Assembly (NCBI GenBank): GCA_018697195.1
Contig: CM031879.1
Span: forward strand, 27,042,839-27,106,838
From: Certhia americana
Lineage: Eukaryota; Chordata; Aves; Passeriformes; Certhiidae
DNA length: 64,000 bases
Reading direction: 5' to 3'
Shown here piece by piece: positions 10,800 to 22,500 of the stretch. The notes below the pieces were generated by a model. The model made no database searches. It saw only the letters and a program-made list of their open reading frames with translations, and had not been told where the DNA came from. Both the position numbers and the translations under genes were made by a program. Numbering within the stretch: position 1 is the stretch's first letter; the number at the start of each line of letters is the position of its first letter.

Positions 10800-13421
10800 C
10801 CTATCAATATCAAGTTCCTGAAAAGTTACATTGTTCTTAGAAGTATACTACTCATAGCAGTTATAAAACTTCCGATAACATCAGGTCACAAAACAATTTG
10901 AGTGGCTTACAAGCTGTCTCTTGTTATTTCAGTGAAAGGATTTCAAGCCATTGGTAACACTCAGTACTTAATAGTTGGTTTATCCAGGACATTCAGATTC
11001 AATCTGACAAAGTAAATACTTCTAAGAGTCAGAACAGAAAAGGCACTTACTCATTTTGGGGAAGACACCTGGCAGGTAAGATTTTCATTTTCAAAATAAC
11101 AAGCCCTTTTTCTAATAATAAAACCCTTAAAAAACTAGTTGGATAAACATAATCCCTATGAACAAAACCAACTTAGTACCCCTTCCAAGAAAGGTAATAC
11201 TGTCCTTGACTGAGAAACTGAGAAATGTGAAAGCACCCAGAAATACTCACAAGTTGTATTCACTTCTGTGATATTCTAGTAGACCATCACAATTGGCTAG
11301 AAGAAAAGATCTCCAAAGAATGGATGTTTTACAAATTGAAAGCCTCAAAAATTTCTGGACTGTTTTTTATTAGGTACTTGTATCAGCAATAAAATGTAAG
11401 ATTCTAACGTGTATAACCAAGAACATCACCTTGGTTACAACCGACAACCTGTGACTTCAAATAGAGGAGTAAATCTTTTATCAAACTTCCTTGCAATTGA
11501 ATCATTGCCTCAGTGATGCTCTGTGTAAGGCACTTAATAAATTTTAAGAGCATCTGACAGTACTGTTGGTAGTTTTGATTTGTTTGTGAGGATGCTCTAA
11601 CAACGCTTCAAGATTAACAGGTTAAGGTGTGAAATAATCACTGAAAACAGCCATATGAATTACTGGCCACAAAACTCTTCAGAAGCCACATCCATTCTAA
11701 TCTAGGTTCATGTCACCCTTACAACATAAAGCTATCCTTTTCTTAGCAGTCCAGGAATTAGATCCTTTAAAATTGTGTAGTAGCTAATTGTATGAGAGGA
11801 ATTAATTTTGTTCCTAACTCTTTTCATCAAAACTTCAGCCCTTTCAATAAATAACTTGTATGCAAGAGTGAAATATTCATGGTAATTACTAATTAATTCA
11901 CAAAACCCTACATCTTTAGGCCAAATGTCACTCAACCAACAGCCATCAAGAATTATTAAGCAAGACACACCTCTAAGCATGTGTGTTGCCTACTTCCAAT
12001 ACAGTACACAGAGAAAGGAACACTAAACAGACAAAAAAGACAAAGAAACCATTATATGGCTCTTCTAGGGATTATTTTGAAAATACATTTTCTTTGATCT
12101 TCCTTCCACCCTTCTTATTACTATTTGTAATAAGACTCTAGACTTTTTGTTGGACTGAGGGTTTTTGAAGGTGTTTGACATTTTAGAAACAGAAGCTTCC
12201 TACTTGGAATTTCTGCAGGATAGCAGAGAAAGCACTCAGTATCTGTGCATGCTCCTCAGATCTCCTTCTCCAGTGGTGACTAAAAGCATTTTACTTGGCA
12301 ACATTTGCCTCCATCAGCTGGAAAGGATTTTGCTTTTTTTGCCACATTTGGAAGCTTCCAAGCATATAATACCATTTGCAGAAACACAGATAACTGGCAT
12401 CCCAGAACACCAGGTACCTCTGACAGAGTGCTTGAACGGTACAGGATCAGTTTAACTACGTTTGCTCAGAAAGAATCTGTTCAGGTAATCAATTATACAG
12501 AAACAAAGACAACAGTGACATAATTGATACTGACCTCTAAGCTCCCACATACCATTATTCTGTATGACCATACTGATCTTAAAGAAACCAAAATACAGCC
12601 GAAGAACTGGGAACAGCAGTCAAATTCCCCACTTAGAAAAGCAGGCATAATAAATTACTTCAAACTTACTGCATCCACTTATACTCTAGATGTACTTAAG
12701 AGAAACAAAAGGGAGAAGAAGGAATCAGGAATCAGAATGTGTTTCCTTCAGAGGTGGGAGCAATGACAATGCATGTAACCTGAAGAGATTTCCCTTGCCT
12801 AGACTAATTCATAGCTGAAGGCTGTTACAGAAAGAAATGATCAATCAAACAACAGATTTTCCTGCTGAGAGATCTGTGCCATCAGGAACTGGGCTTGACA
12901 TTGAAGCATTTTTATTTATTCTGTGCAAAGAAGAATCAGCTTGAAATAGATTATTCATGGACGACAGTTATATATTAGATGCATATAAATGGCAAATTAG
13001 ATCTCTGTGTTCCCAGAGTGGGTATTCAGAAAGTAGAATTGGCCTGACCCCTCACTTGTCTTAACAGATGCAAAGTGACTGAACAACTCCAAACTTTTAG
13101 TAATAAATACCTGGGACAAACAGAATTTGCAGTTTGTAGAATCTAACAATCTTGGAAAGAGGGTAAAGAGCCACATTTCATTAGCCTGGGTTACATTTAT
13201 TTCCTTTGCTGCATTCTTTTGCTTCTTCATACAGAAGAGGAAAACTACATGCATGTGGTTAGCAGGTTATCAAAAAATACATTAATAGTCTCTTTTCCTC
13301 AGCTATCTTCTCAGTAACTCCACTGTAAATTAGAGCTCCATCAGTTTAGAGCCACATGTCTTAAAAAGCTTGAGGAAGCATGTTCACTTTGCTCTGACCA
13401 AGATCAGTATTCGTACGCAGA

Positions 13422-13998
13422 TGTGCTGGTTTTGGCTGAGATAGTTCATTTTCTTCACAGTAGCTGGCAATGGGGCTGTGTTTTAGATTTGTGTTGGAAA
13501 CAATGTTGATAACACAGAGATAGTTCAGTCAACCTCAGAGAGGTTACAGTCAAGGCTTTTTCTGCTTCTCCTACTGTCCCACCAGTGAGGAGGCTGGGGG
13601 TGCACAAAGAGTTATGAGGGGACACAGCCAGGACACCTGACCCCAACTGAGCACAGGGATGTCCCAAACCATGTGGTGTTGCACTCAGCATGTAGAGCCG
13701 AGGGAAGGAGAAGGAAGAGTGGGATGTTTGGAGAGATGGTGTTTGTCTGTTCCACTCGCACCATTACCTGTGATGGAGTTCTGCTTTCCTGAGATGGCTG
13801 AACATCTGCCTGCCCATGAGAAGTGGTGAAAGTTTTGCTTTGCTTGCATGTGGAGCTTTTGCTTTATCTGTTAAATTATCTTTATCCCAACCCATGAGTT
13901 TTCTGATTCTTACTCTTTGAATTCTCTCCCACTGCACAGAGGGAGAATGCACAAAGAGCTGTGTGGTGCTTACTTGCCAGGTGGGATTAAATCATACA
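13422..13998 (+). mobile_element. Solo LTR of an avian ERVL-type endogenous retrovirus
   Basis: The sequence follows the familiar avian ERVL LTR almost end to end. It opens TGTGCTGGTTTTGGCTGAGATAG, continues through 'cttcacagtagctggcaatgggg', 'aaggctttttctgcttctc', 'accagtgaggaggctgggggtgcac', 'gacacagccaggacacctgacccc' and 'gatggctgaacatctgcctgcccat', and closes with 'gtgtggtgcttacttgccaggtgg' and a TACA end. A degraded TATA region lies near 13690 and an ATTAAA-like poly(A) region near 13870. No internal gag-pol-env sequence is attached, so it is a solo LTR. The five bases at each side do not match, so the target duplication is lost or my ends are off slightly. Confidence 0.9.
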
Positions 13999-16900
13999 AA
14001 GAGTGTAATCAAAAACTACACTTTTCCAGGTGGCCTAGACCCTGAAAACATAGTCTTCCCTCTGCCAAGATATGCCATACTTTCTACAAAATAATTAACA
14101 TTTTGGAACTACTTTTTAGAATATTGTAACTGAACAGTATTTTATCTGGTGGTAATTTTCTTTTTAAACATATGGAACAAGGAACAATTGGATAAGGTTA
14201 CAATTTTGTCTTTTACAAAACCCCAAATGGGATAGCAATCTCTTGTAATCATTCCTAATAATAATCATTAAGAGCTACAGAATACGCTTTTGCCCTTCAT
14301 CTTCCATGTTTTACTTCTTAAAAGCACATCTAAAACCTCCTGTGCCCATTAAACTGTCGGCTCTTAAAATCTGCCATCAGCAGACAGAGCACGTTCATTC
14401 CAATGACTTTTATCTGTCTCCCATAATAAAGGGGGCAAGATTAGGATTGAATACATTAGAGTGATTCAGTGGTGGTTTGTTTTTATTATTTTTTTACCAA
14501 CACAATTAAATAGAGCCTGCAATCAGCTCCTGCATTACTAAGACTCTAAGATCTGAAACTATTTTGTTTTTTCACTGCATTTTCTTTCATTGTTTGAATC
14601 TAACGGTACACTTTAGGTAGGAGGGACACACTTAGATGCCTAGACCTCGTTCACAGATATATCACCATCTATGGCATAATGTCTTAGGAAAGTCATGTAA
14701 ACATCACTCGCTGTTGGATAATAGTATTTTCCAGCAAGAATGCAGTCTTCCATTGCTGTTGTATCATTTACTCCACTCTAGACACAAAGTTACAGTAATT
14801 TCTTATAGAGCACTGAATCGTAATTAACTTATGAAGTACTTTTCCAAATTCAATTAGTGATTAAATCCTGTTAATTCTTATTAAAACATGGGTTCTTAAG
14901 ATTTCAAGCTAAGCTCAATATATGACTGTTGTTTTAGACAAATCTTCTAAGTCTCTTTGAACAGTTTCTCCTCTTTTTAGCAATTTGATAGCGCTAAAGA
15001 AAACCATCTGAGCTTCTACAGTTTGACGGATTTTACTGTACTGTTTTTGCTAGTTTGAAATTTTAATCTTTCAAACTGAGACTGCTCTGACACAAGTTGG
15101 AGCATAATTTCAGGTTAGGAAAACCTCTGAAAGCTCAAACTGTGTTTCCAGCACACCCAAATCTTAGCATTGAGATAGAGGTACGCATTTTCAAAGTGCC
15201 GTATTTGCCTGACTGCTCCACTAGCCAAAACCAGCATTAACTTTTTATCTATCTTATTCCTGAGTAAGCACAGGCTAAATTTACTACAAGTATAGCACTT
15301 GCTGTTGCCTTTGGAGAAATTAAATGTAAATGCCTTTCTATTTCCCTACAGTTTCTGCTTTTGAATGAAGTACATGCAGACTTCCTAGGAGGGAGAAGAG
15401 CCAAATAAAGGCATGTCACAGGAAAAAAAAAACCAAACAGATACAGTTAAAGAACCCTGGATCAAAAGTACACAATAGACAATTCCATGCCAAGTCAATC
15501 CTGTTAAAAAAGTAAAATCAGTCAGCAAAACTTAGGAAACTGTCAGGCTTTTGAGACAGGAGAAGAAAAAAGTAAAGAATTTAAGATGCAAGATGTGAAG
15601 TTTAGAAGACCTGCCTAAACACTACAGTGAACCAAAAGAACAAATTCTACAAAGTACTGTCTCACATGGCTACTTAAAAATGTGCTATACATAATATTAA
15701 AAAAAATAAAGTGCACAAATTATAAAATCAAACAATATTTGAGATTTTACAATCTATGCCCCAAAAACACCAACCATCTAGATAAACACATAACAGGTTA
15801 AAACTTCAGTCATATTCTTAATTATTGACTCTTAAGATCAACAATTTTAATTTTTATAATGTAATTAATTTATTACTACCTCCTTTGTTGGAATCAAGAT
15901 TTGATATGGCATAATTCAACCTGCTACTGAGTAGAAGAATTTTTGTTTATCTCCAATACGTAGATTTAAAGTCATGAAAAAAAGAGATCAGTCAAGTGTA
16001 TATTTGTTCTTTTGCTTATACCACCTATAATTAATGGCAAAGTTAGGAAGATAAGAGACTGAATTACTGTACACTATATCAATGAACTATTTATACTTAA
16101 TTTTCCCGCATTTCTCCCCCCTTTTCCTTTCTGAAATCAGACAATCAGTACATAAAGGAACTCATTTACATGGAACACTATCACACTTGTCTTTGTGGGG
16201 CCACCATTTCATGAACATCCCAGCATGTATGGCTGTTGAAGACTGGTGCATATATAGATTTAACAAATAACAGTTCTTATGCAGAGAGCAATCACAGAGA
16301 AAAATAGCTAATCAGAACACATTACAACATTAAATTTTCACTTTTTATAAATGGAGTAAAGATGCTTTTAAATATATTTACAGTTAGAAAAAAGGACTTA
16401 GGATTACAACAAGTCAAAATTATTTAGAAATCATGAAAGTGAAGTTCATTTAAATTATATTAAGAACAGAGTCAAATGCAGTATTTTGCTTAGAATTCAT
16501 CTACTCTGCTGTCAGTATTTTCATATCCCTTTAATCACCAACAGGCGAAAACTTAACTTTGCTCAATGCTAAAACAAGCATAATTGCAATGAAACTCTGG
16601 CAACCTAACAGTTCAGTTAAAACCACCACAGCTTTTAAGATCCTAGCTGACTTCTGTAGCACCTGTAGTAGAAATTGCTCTTCAATGTCTTGATCCATAA
16701 AGAACAGTGAGACCTTTAGCATTCTTTTTGATAAACATACTTGTACCACATTTTCTTTAGATTATTCTCTGGAGACAGTTGAATCACAGTAAAATCTACT
16801 CCATCCTTCCTCTCAAACCAAATGGCTATTTAATTCTGAAGATAAGGTCCTTTTGTTGACAGTGCTGGGTGGTTTATTCACATAAATAAAAATACATTTC

Positions 16901-17858
16901 CCATTTAGTGAATTACTGGTAACAGATTATTATTTCTTTGCACAGAACTCTGAAATGTGTTAGCATTCATTACATTTCAAATTAGGAACACATTTCATAA
17001 GACTTCTTGCAATGAGATTTACTATGCTTAAACTGCTTACTTTAAACAGTTTCAGTTCTTTTGTAATCCATTACATCAGTATATTCTGCAAATAGTCCCA
17101 CCTAAAAATAAAATATAAAAAAATAAAGTTGAGAAGCATGTATTTTTCTTTTAAAAACTAGTGTATGTTATTCTGAACACTAGCCTGGCCCCAAAAACAT
17201 CTAAGAAGCTTTAAAAGTATTGTTTTACAGATATTAATTTGGCCAGGTAACAGCAATGAACAGACATCCTATTAGTAAGATAAAGCAGAATACATAATAA
17301 ACAGGTCAGTAGTTATCCATCTCAAATAGCCTATAATTAACATTTGATGTCTAAAAAGTTTAAACAGCAACACCAAGGAATGAGGTATGTATGTTCTCAG
17401 ATATCACATCAGACTCTCATTTTATGCAACTAACTGTATTTCACAACTAGCATCTTACAAAATAGAACAGTACCATTGTGCCTGTAGAAGTACTGCATTA
17501 AAAACAGAAAAAATACATTACTACAAGAAACCACCAAACATCACAATTGTCAGGGGCTACAAAAATCCATTGTTTTAAGCCGTTAAGAAGACATATTATA
17601 TGTGGGTAATAATTTGGGGCTGGATTCACTACCAAGAAAGTCTATCCAATTTTCACATAGGCTTAAAAATATATTTACTTTGAATGAAAAAGAAAAGGCT
17701 CACAGGAGTGTAAGTGCCCTACCTCACTAAAAGGAGCTAAATGGACTTTTGTACTGAACCAGAATATATAATTTAAAATCTATACATGAATTGTATGTAT
17801 GTATCAAAACACTTATTGGTTGTAAACAAAAATGCAAAATCTGTATTCACAAAAATAT

Positions 17859-17864
17859 TTTATT
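17859..17864 (-). terminator. YAF2: YAF2 poly(A) signal AATAAA (candidate)
   Basis: The canonical hexamer on the minus strand lies 1.43 kb downstream of the stop codon. The following bases contain T- and TG-rich downstream-element sequence (plus-strand ACAAAAATGCAAAA region). It was chosen as the best-formed signal. Transcript 3' ends would be decisive. Confidence 0.45.
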
Positions 17865-18872
17865 GGTAATTTTACATAATACCAGATGGTATTGTAAATA
17901 GTTCTGTTCTTTATCAGTATATTGCTAAGTGCGTAAATGTTGACAGTTTATGCCATAAAGTAGGATACTGAGTCTTTTTCAAACAATTTATGGCATAATA
18001 TATTCTAATACGCCAATTCACTATTAAAGAAATTGATTCAGGAACAAAAAAAAAAAAAAAAAAAAGTTATTTCCTCATTCTTGTGCAACATCTGATATTC
18101 CTGTACTGAAATAATAAATGACTATGCGACACTAGAAAAATGTGGGGCAAGGAAACAGCACTAAGCAGAAATGAGAACTACTGCAATTCTGTTCTTTTTA
18201 AAGCTTTTCCGAACTTTCATATTTCCAAATAGTTTTTGCCAAATGCATCACCATCTGAGGTTCAGTATTTGTTACACAACACAAAATACCAGTGTACAGC
18301 GACAATGCAGTACTTTACCTGAATTGCAAGGTTAGCTAATCAATGCTTAGAATGTGTTTTCTATTTTGCTTGTAAACATTACAATAAGTGTTTTAAGTGT
18401 CAAAAAATATTGGTAAAACCATCAACATAATTCAGTAACAGTAATCTAGTAAAATGTGTCAAACATTGGCAAAAATCCATACAAATGTTTTCTTTAATAA
18501 CATTTTTCCTATTTAACCACACCAAGTACCAGCAGGTGTTTTTAAGAAGATAATTATTATGAAAATTCTGTTGCAGCAATAATTGATTAAGTTGATCTTT
18601 GACTTGCATACATATAACTATGTTTCACAATTCTCAAATAATACATATTTAGGCAGCTTGAACTATGTTATAAAAATTTAAATTCAGTACATGCCAATAG
18701 TAGAGACTCCAAGAGTTGTGTTAGAATTCACTAAACTAAAAGTGAAAATGGGCATACCAGTAACACTGCATAATGAACATTCAAACCACATTTTCATGGC
18801 ACCCTTACACATATAGATTAAAAAGTTGGTGTGAAGATGCTTCACAAGTATTTGTAGCATTTAAATTATTAT

Positions 18873-19112
18873 AGCATCACAGAATAAGCTGAGTTGGAAG
18901 TGACCCAAGAGGACTGAGTCCAAATTCTGGCCCTGCACAAGACAGCCCCAAGAATCACACCATGTGCCTGAAGTGTTGTCCAAACACCTCTTGCACTCTG
19001 TCACGCTGGTGCTGTGACCACTTCCCTGGGGAGCTTGTTCCAGTGCTGAACCACCCTCTGGGTGAAAAACCTTTTGTGGTCTCTATCCTAAACCTCTTCT
19101 GACTCAGCTTCA
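18873..19112 (-). mobile_element. CR1 LINE 3' fragment inside YAF2 3' UTR
   Basis: On the plus strand the reverse complement of the CR1 3' end is clear: 'catcacagaataagctgagttgg', 'ctggccctgcacaagacagcccc', 'aagaatcacaccatgtgcctga', 'gtgctgtgaccacttccctgggg' and 'accaccctctgggtgaaaaacc'. The element is therefore in the same orientation as YAF2 and 5' truncated. It begins about 180 bases downstream of the YAF2 stop codon, within the predicted 3' UTR. Confidence 0.92.
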
Positions 19113-19291
19113 TGCTGTTATTGTTTCTATCACTGCACTTTTTTTTTCTTTTTTTTATTTTTAACTGCATTATCTTCCAGTCAACATATCAATTATGTGT
19201 GATTAATCTGTCATGAAAATGTGGTAACAGGAAACAGAACTTATGTATTTGCATGTTTTGAAGAGACTAAAGAAACTGGAGGAAATAAACT

Positions 19292-19529
19292 TTAATGAGA
19301 TTCCCCATTCAGTGACGACGCTTCTCCTCTGGGTGAAGATGACCTGGACATTCCCCTCTCTGTGTTGTCAGAGCTAGAACCACTCTGACTGTGTTGATCT
19401 GCAGAGGCAGCACTGGAAGCAGGTGGTGACTTAGTTTTCTCCTTAAAGTCTGTAATAATGACTGTCAGATCTCCAACGGTAACTTCCAAATGCTGAGCGC
19501 TACTTCGATCCACATTTTTCAACCTTGGC
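19292..19529 (-). CDS. YAF2: YAF2 exon 4 (last coding exon)
   Basis: The exon codes residues 103-180 and the TAA stop (19294-19292). The acceptor is TTTATTTAG|GCCAAGG with AG at 19531-19530. The first G completes the split arginine codon from exon 3, giving KKT-R-PRLKN. It carries the conserved beta-hairpin region [16 protein letters not shown], used by this family to contact RING1B, and the acidic/serine-rich tail [20 protein letters not shown]. Confidence 0.97.
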
Positions 19530-22500
19530 CTAAATAAAGCAAATAATCAAATTAAAAGCACACACACCATCTTATTATCTTGTCTCCTTCCTACTTTTCA
19601 GGAGCTCTGGAGAAAAAATGTGTATACAAGACTTCTTTTTGCAACATGTAGCGTGTGGGAAAACAATGTACCAGAAGTATTAATAGTGGAGCGTTTCCTA
19701 ATATGTTTTACATTAAAATAGTTGATTATAACACATTGCCATCTCATAAAACTATTTAGAAATTGACATTTTGAATAATGTCACTGTGCAGCAATATGTA
19801 TGTGCTGCACATCTGAAGGTTTTCACTTTTAAAACCCAAATTTTTTCTTTATTCCAACTATGCAATGTTATAAATTTGATCCAGGGAAACATCCATCTCT
19901 GCAGCAGCCTGAAGCAACAATTCGAAGTAGAAAATGATGTTCAGTAATGAAGATGCTGGTGTCTGTCTTTTGAATTCAATAGCACAGACAGTGTTAACTT
20001 GCAGCAAATGTTATCTCATTTCAAAACTTCACCAGGACCACTGGTTACTATTTGAACTGGACTTTGTGTTCACAGTGTAACTCTGGTATTAGGCATTGTT
20101 TCTGGCATAGGCTTCCTGGCATAGGCTCTGTTTTAAATTATGCAGAGATGAATGTTACATACAGTGTTGACAGTGTAAGTCCCTTCATTCAATCATTTGA
20201 TTGTTTTATTTTTCACAATAAAAAACTAAAGAATTATTTGATTTATATTTTGCCATCATATTTCTGCTAGTGACATGCATAAAGTGCTTTGAATCAAGTC
20301 CTTTCCCATGATCACCATGAAAAACTGCTACCAGACAGCTGAATTCATACAAGCAGTTATGAACAGCACAGTTTGTGCATTTAACTAACTGCACAGCTAC
20401 CACTGGCTCAAGCTGTGATAAAATAATGACATCATATGTTTGCAAGTGTGGCAACAGCAAAGCTCTAGCCTTTATGCCATCATCAGTTTAGTTTGAAGTA
20501 GAATTGGTTACCATTCACTTCAGCTGAAAGAACTCATGCCTTTTCTCCACTAGAACTGATATAGGCTTTGACATCATGCCCCCCTGAGGCTGAAGTAGCA
20601 TGACTGAAGTATCTCAGAAAAAACTGAAAATCTGTTGATCTGCATCATGGGAATAGAGAGAAAACTTCAGAATTATCAACTTGTGCAAGTGCTGTGTACC
20701 CAGAGTTTATTAATTATATTGAGCATGCACGAAGATTCTTATAGTTGTGTCCAGCAATAATACACATTTTAAGGCAAAAAGAAAAGGATATCCTTTTCTC
20801 GAAAAATACTGAAGAAATCTGCCTAAACTAATCAAGCATTCTTAACTTACTGTCGTACCTAGTGAAACAATTCTTGGAAAAAATTAACTGAAGCATTAAA
20901 AACCCCAAAATGGAATTCTTAATACAAGGTAATACTGGTATTTCAGTCCAAGGTTTTATTTAATCATTTTCCAAATTTCCTTATTCTTTCCCTATCTCAC
21001 TTTTTGCATTTTTACTGTATTACGTCAATTTACCCATTAATATTTTAATTTATAATTTTTAATCAGCTTAACTAAAGCTCACTATGTTAACATCAAATGC
21101 TTCATAACTGAAGTACTTCAGCTGCATGAGGTAAGCTTGTAAATTTGAGTACTTAAAAAAGAAAAAAGGAAAGGAAGTAACACCTCAGTGTCCTTAATCC
21201 TAACCATGACTTTTCCTAATGACTGCTCTGTACTGACTCTCAGTCCTTCCCTTGTTATGATTCTAATGATCCTATTTCAGGCACAACAGAAGCATCTGCT
21301 ACTTCTCTGCATAACTAATCCCAAAGGATATTTCTTGGCTGGGCTATTTTGGAGTGCTTCCAAAAAAAAAAAAAAAAAATCAATAGTTCCTCTGACATTT
21401 GCTTAGACTACATGACTTACACACTTTTCAGCTTTTTTGACGCAGCATTCTTGCCACAATAACTTTATGCTTAGATTATGATGAATTCGGGGCTGAATCT
21501 GCTGCTTTTGTTTAGCAGTTTGCACCCTCCTTCCTTACAACTTCCTGTCTTCACTGCAATATTTCATGTTTTCAATTCTAAGAGTCCTTCAGCCTCCCAG
21601 ATATGGCATAGAGACTTCTATCACTAGGTAATATAAAGATCTTATCCTGTCACATTAATTTATGCCCTAGTTCAGCCCTTCAAAGCTGAAAGGTTCTACA
21701 AGGCTACCAATAACCACGTTATTTTCCCTACTCATCTGCAGTCTGATACTAGTTCTCTCCCCTCCCACTATTTTGCATGAAAACTAATCACTCCCATTTT
21801 TCCAGAGATTAATATCATCAATTTTCCTATCAACAGTTTTGTACGATATGAAAAATACTTCTATTAACCCTTAAAACATTATCCTAAATAGCTGTTAAAA
21901 AGTCAGTCTTTCACTGTCCAGCTGATCTCCATCTTCTGGCCAAAAGTACACACTGCAGGTCTTCATATTTTATAGACAGCCTAAAACAATAAAACTTCAT
22001 ATATAACCTAATTGTTTGCCATAGCACTTAGAAAGCAGTAAAATCAAAGAACATTTTCTTATTTTTGTTTGTAAATTATATTTTACCAATACTGCAAAAG
22101 TTTCTAAATTTTTTACCTGGTTTTCTTATGACTGTTCTTTTTGCTTGTTGTTTCCTTTTCACTTTTTTCCTTTTCTACTTTGTCTTTTTTCTCTTTCTTT
22201 GATTGTGTAGGGGGCACAAATTGCTGAGGAACCTGTTGTGCAACCAGCTGAGAGACAGGTCGAGGTTTCCTGTGTGCACATATATATAGACATGCATATT
22301 GCTTAGACTTTGCAAGTCTCAAACTGTCTACACTGCAGTTATTAACATTAACCATCACTGTAAGAAGAAATATTGTTTAAACATATCTTGCTGCTAAAAC
22401 TTCATTAAGATAGCATATAAAATTTAAACCCATTATAGCGTTGTTTCACTTACTTGCATTATCGACAAATTCCCTTTTTTTTTATTTTACACGATTTAGA

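Larger units (their letters stand above)
3011..17838. other. GXYLT1-YAF2 intergenic region
   Basis: About 14.8 kb separate the divergent-side flank of GXYLT1 from the YAF2 polyadenylation site. I see two CR1 fragments (3165-3712 and 7440-8265), a probable minus-strand LTR near 5.1-5.5 kb and an ERVL-type solo LTR at 13.4-14.0 kb. The rest is AT-rich single-copy-looking DNA with no supported gene. Open frames here are short and lack family resemblance. Confidence 0.7.
17839..19291 (-). other. YAF2: YAF2 3' untranslated region (predicted)
   Basis: The region follows the YAF2 TAA stop on the minus strand and is AT-rich. It ends at a predicted poly(A) site: AATAAA at 17864-17859 (minus strand), followed by a T/G-rich stretch about 10-40 bases downstream. 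That gives a 3' UTR near 1.4 kb. A 21-23 base A run on the plus strand (T run in the transcript) lies at about 18043-18065, and a CR1 fragment occupies 18873-19112. Longer UTR isoforms using other TTTATT sites further left are possible. Confidence 0.5.
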
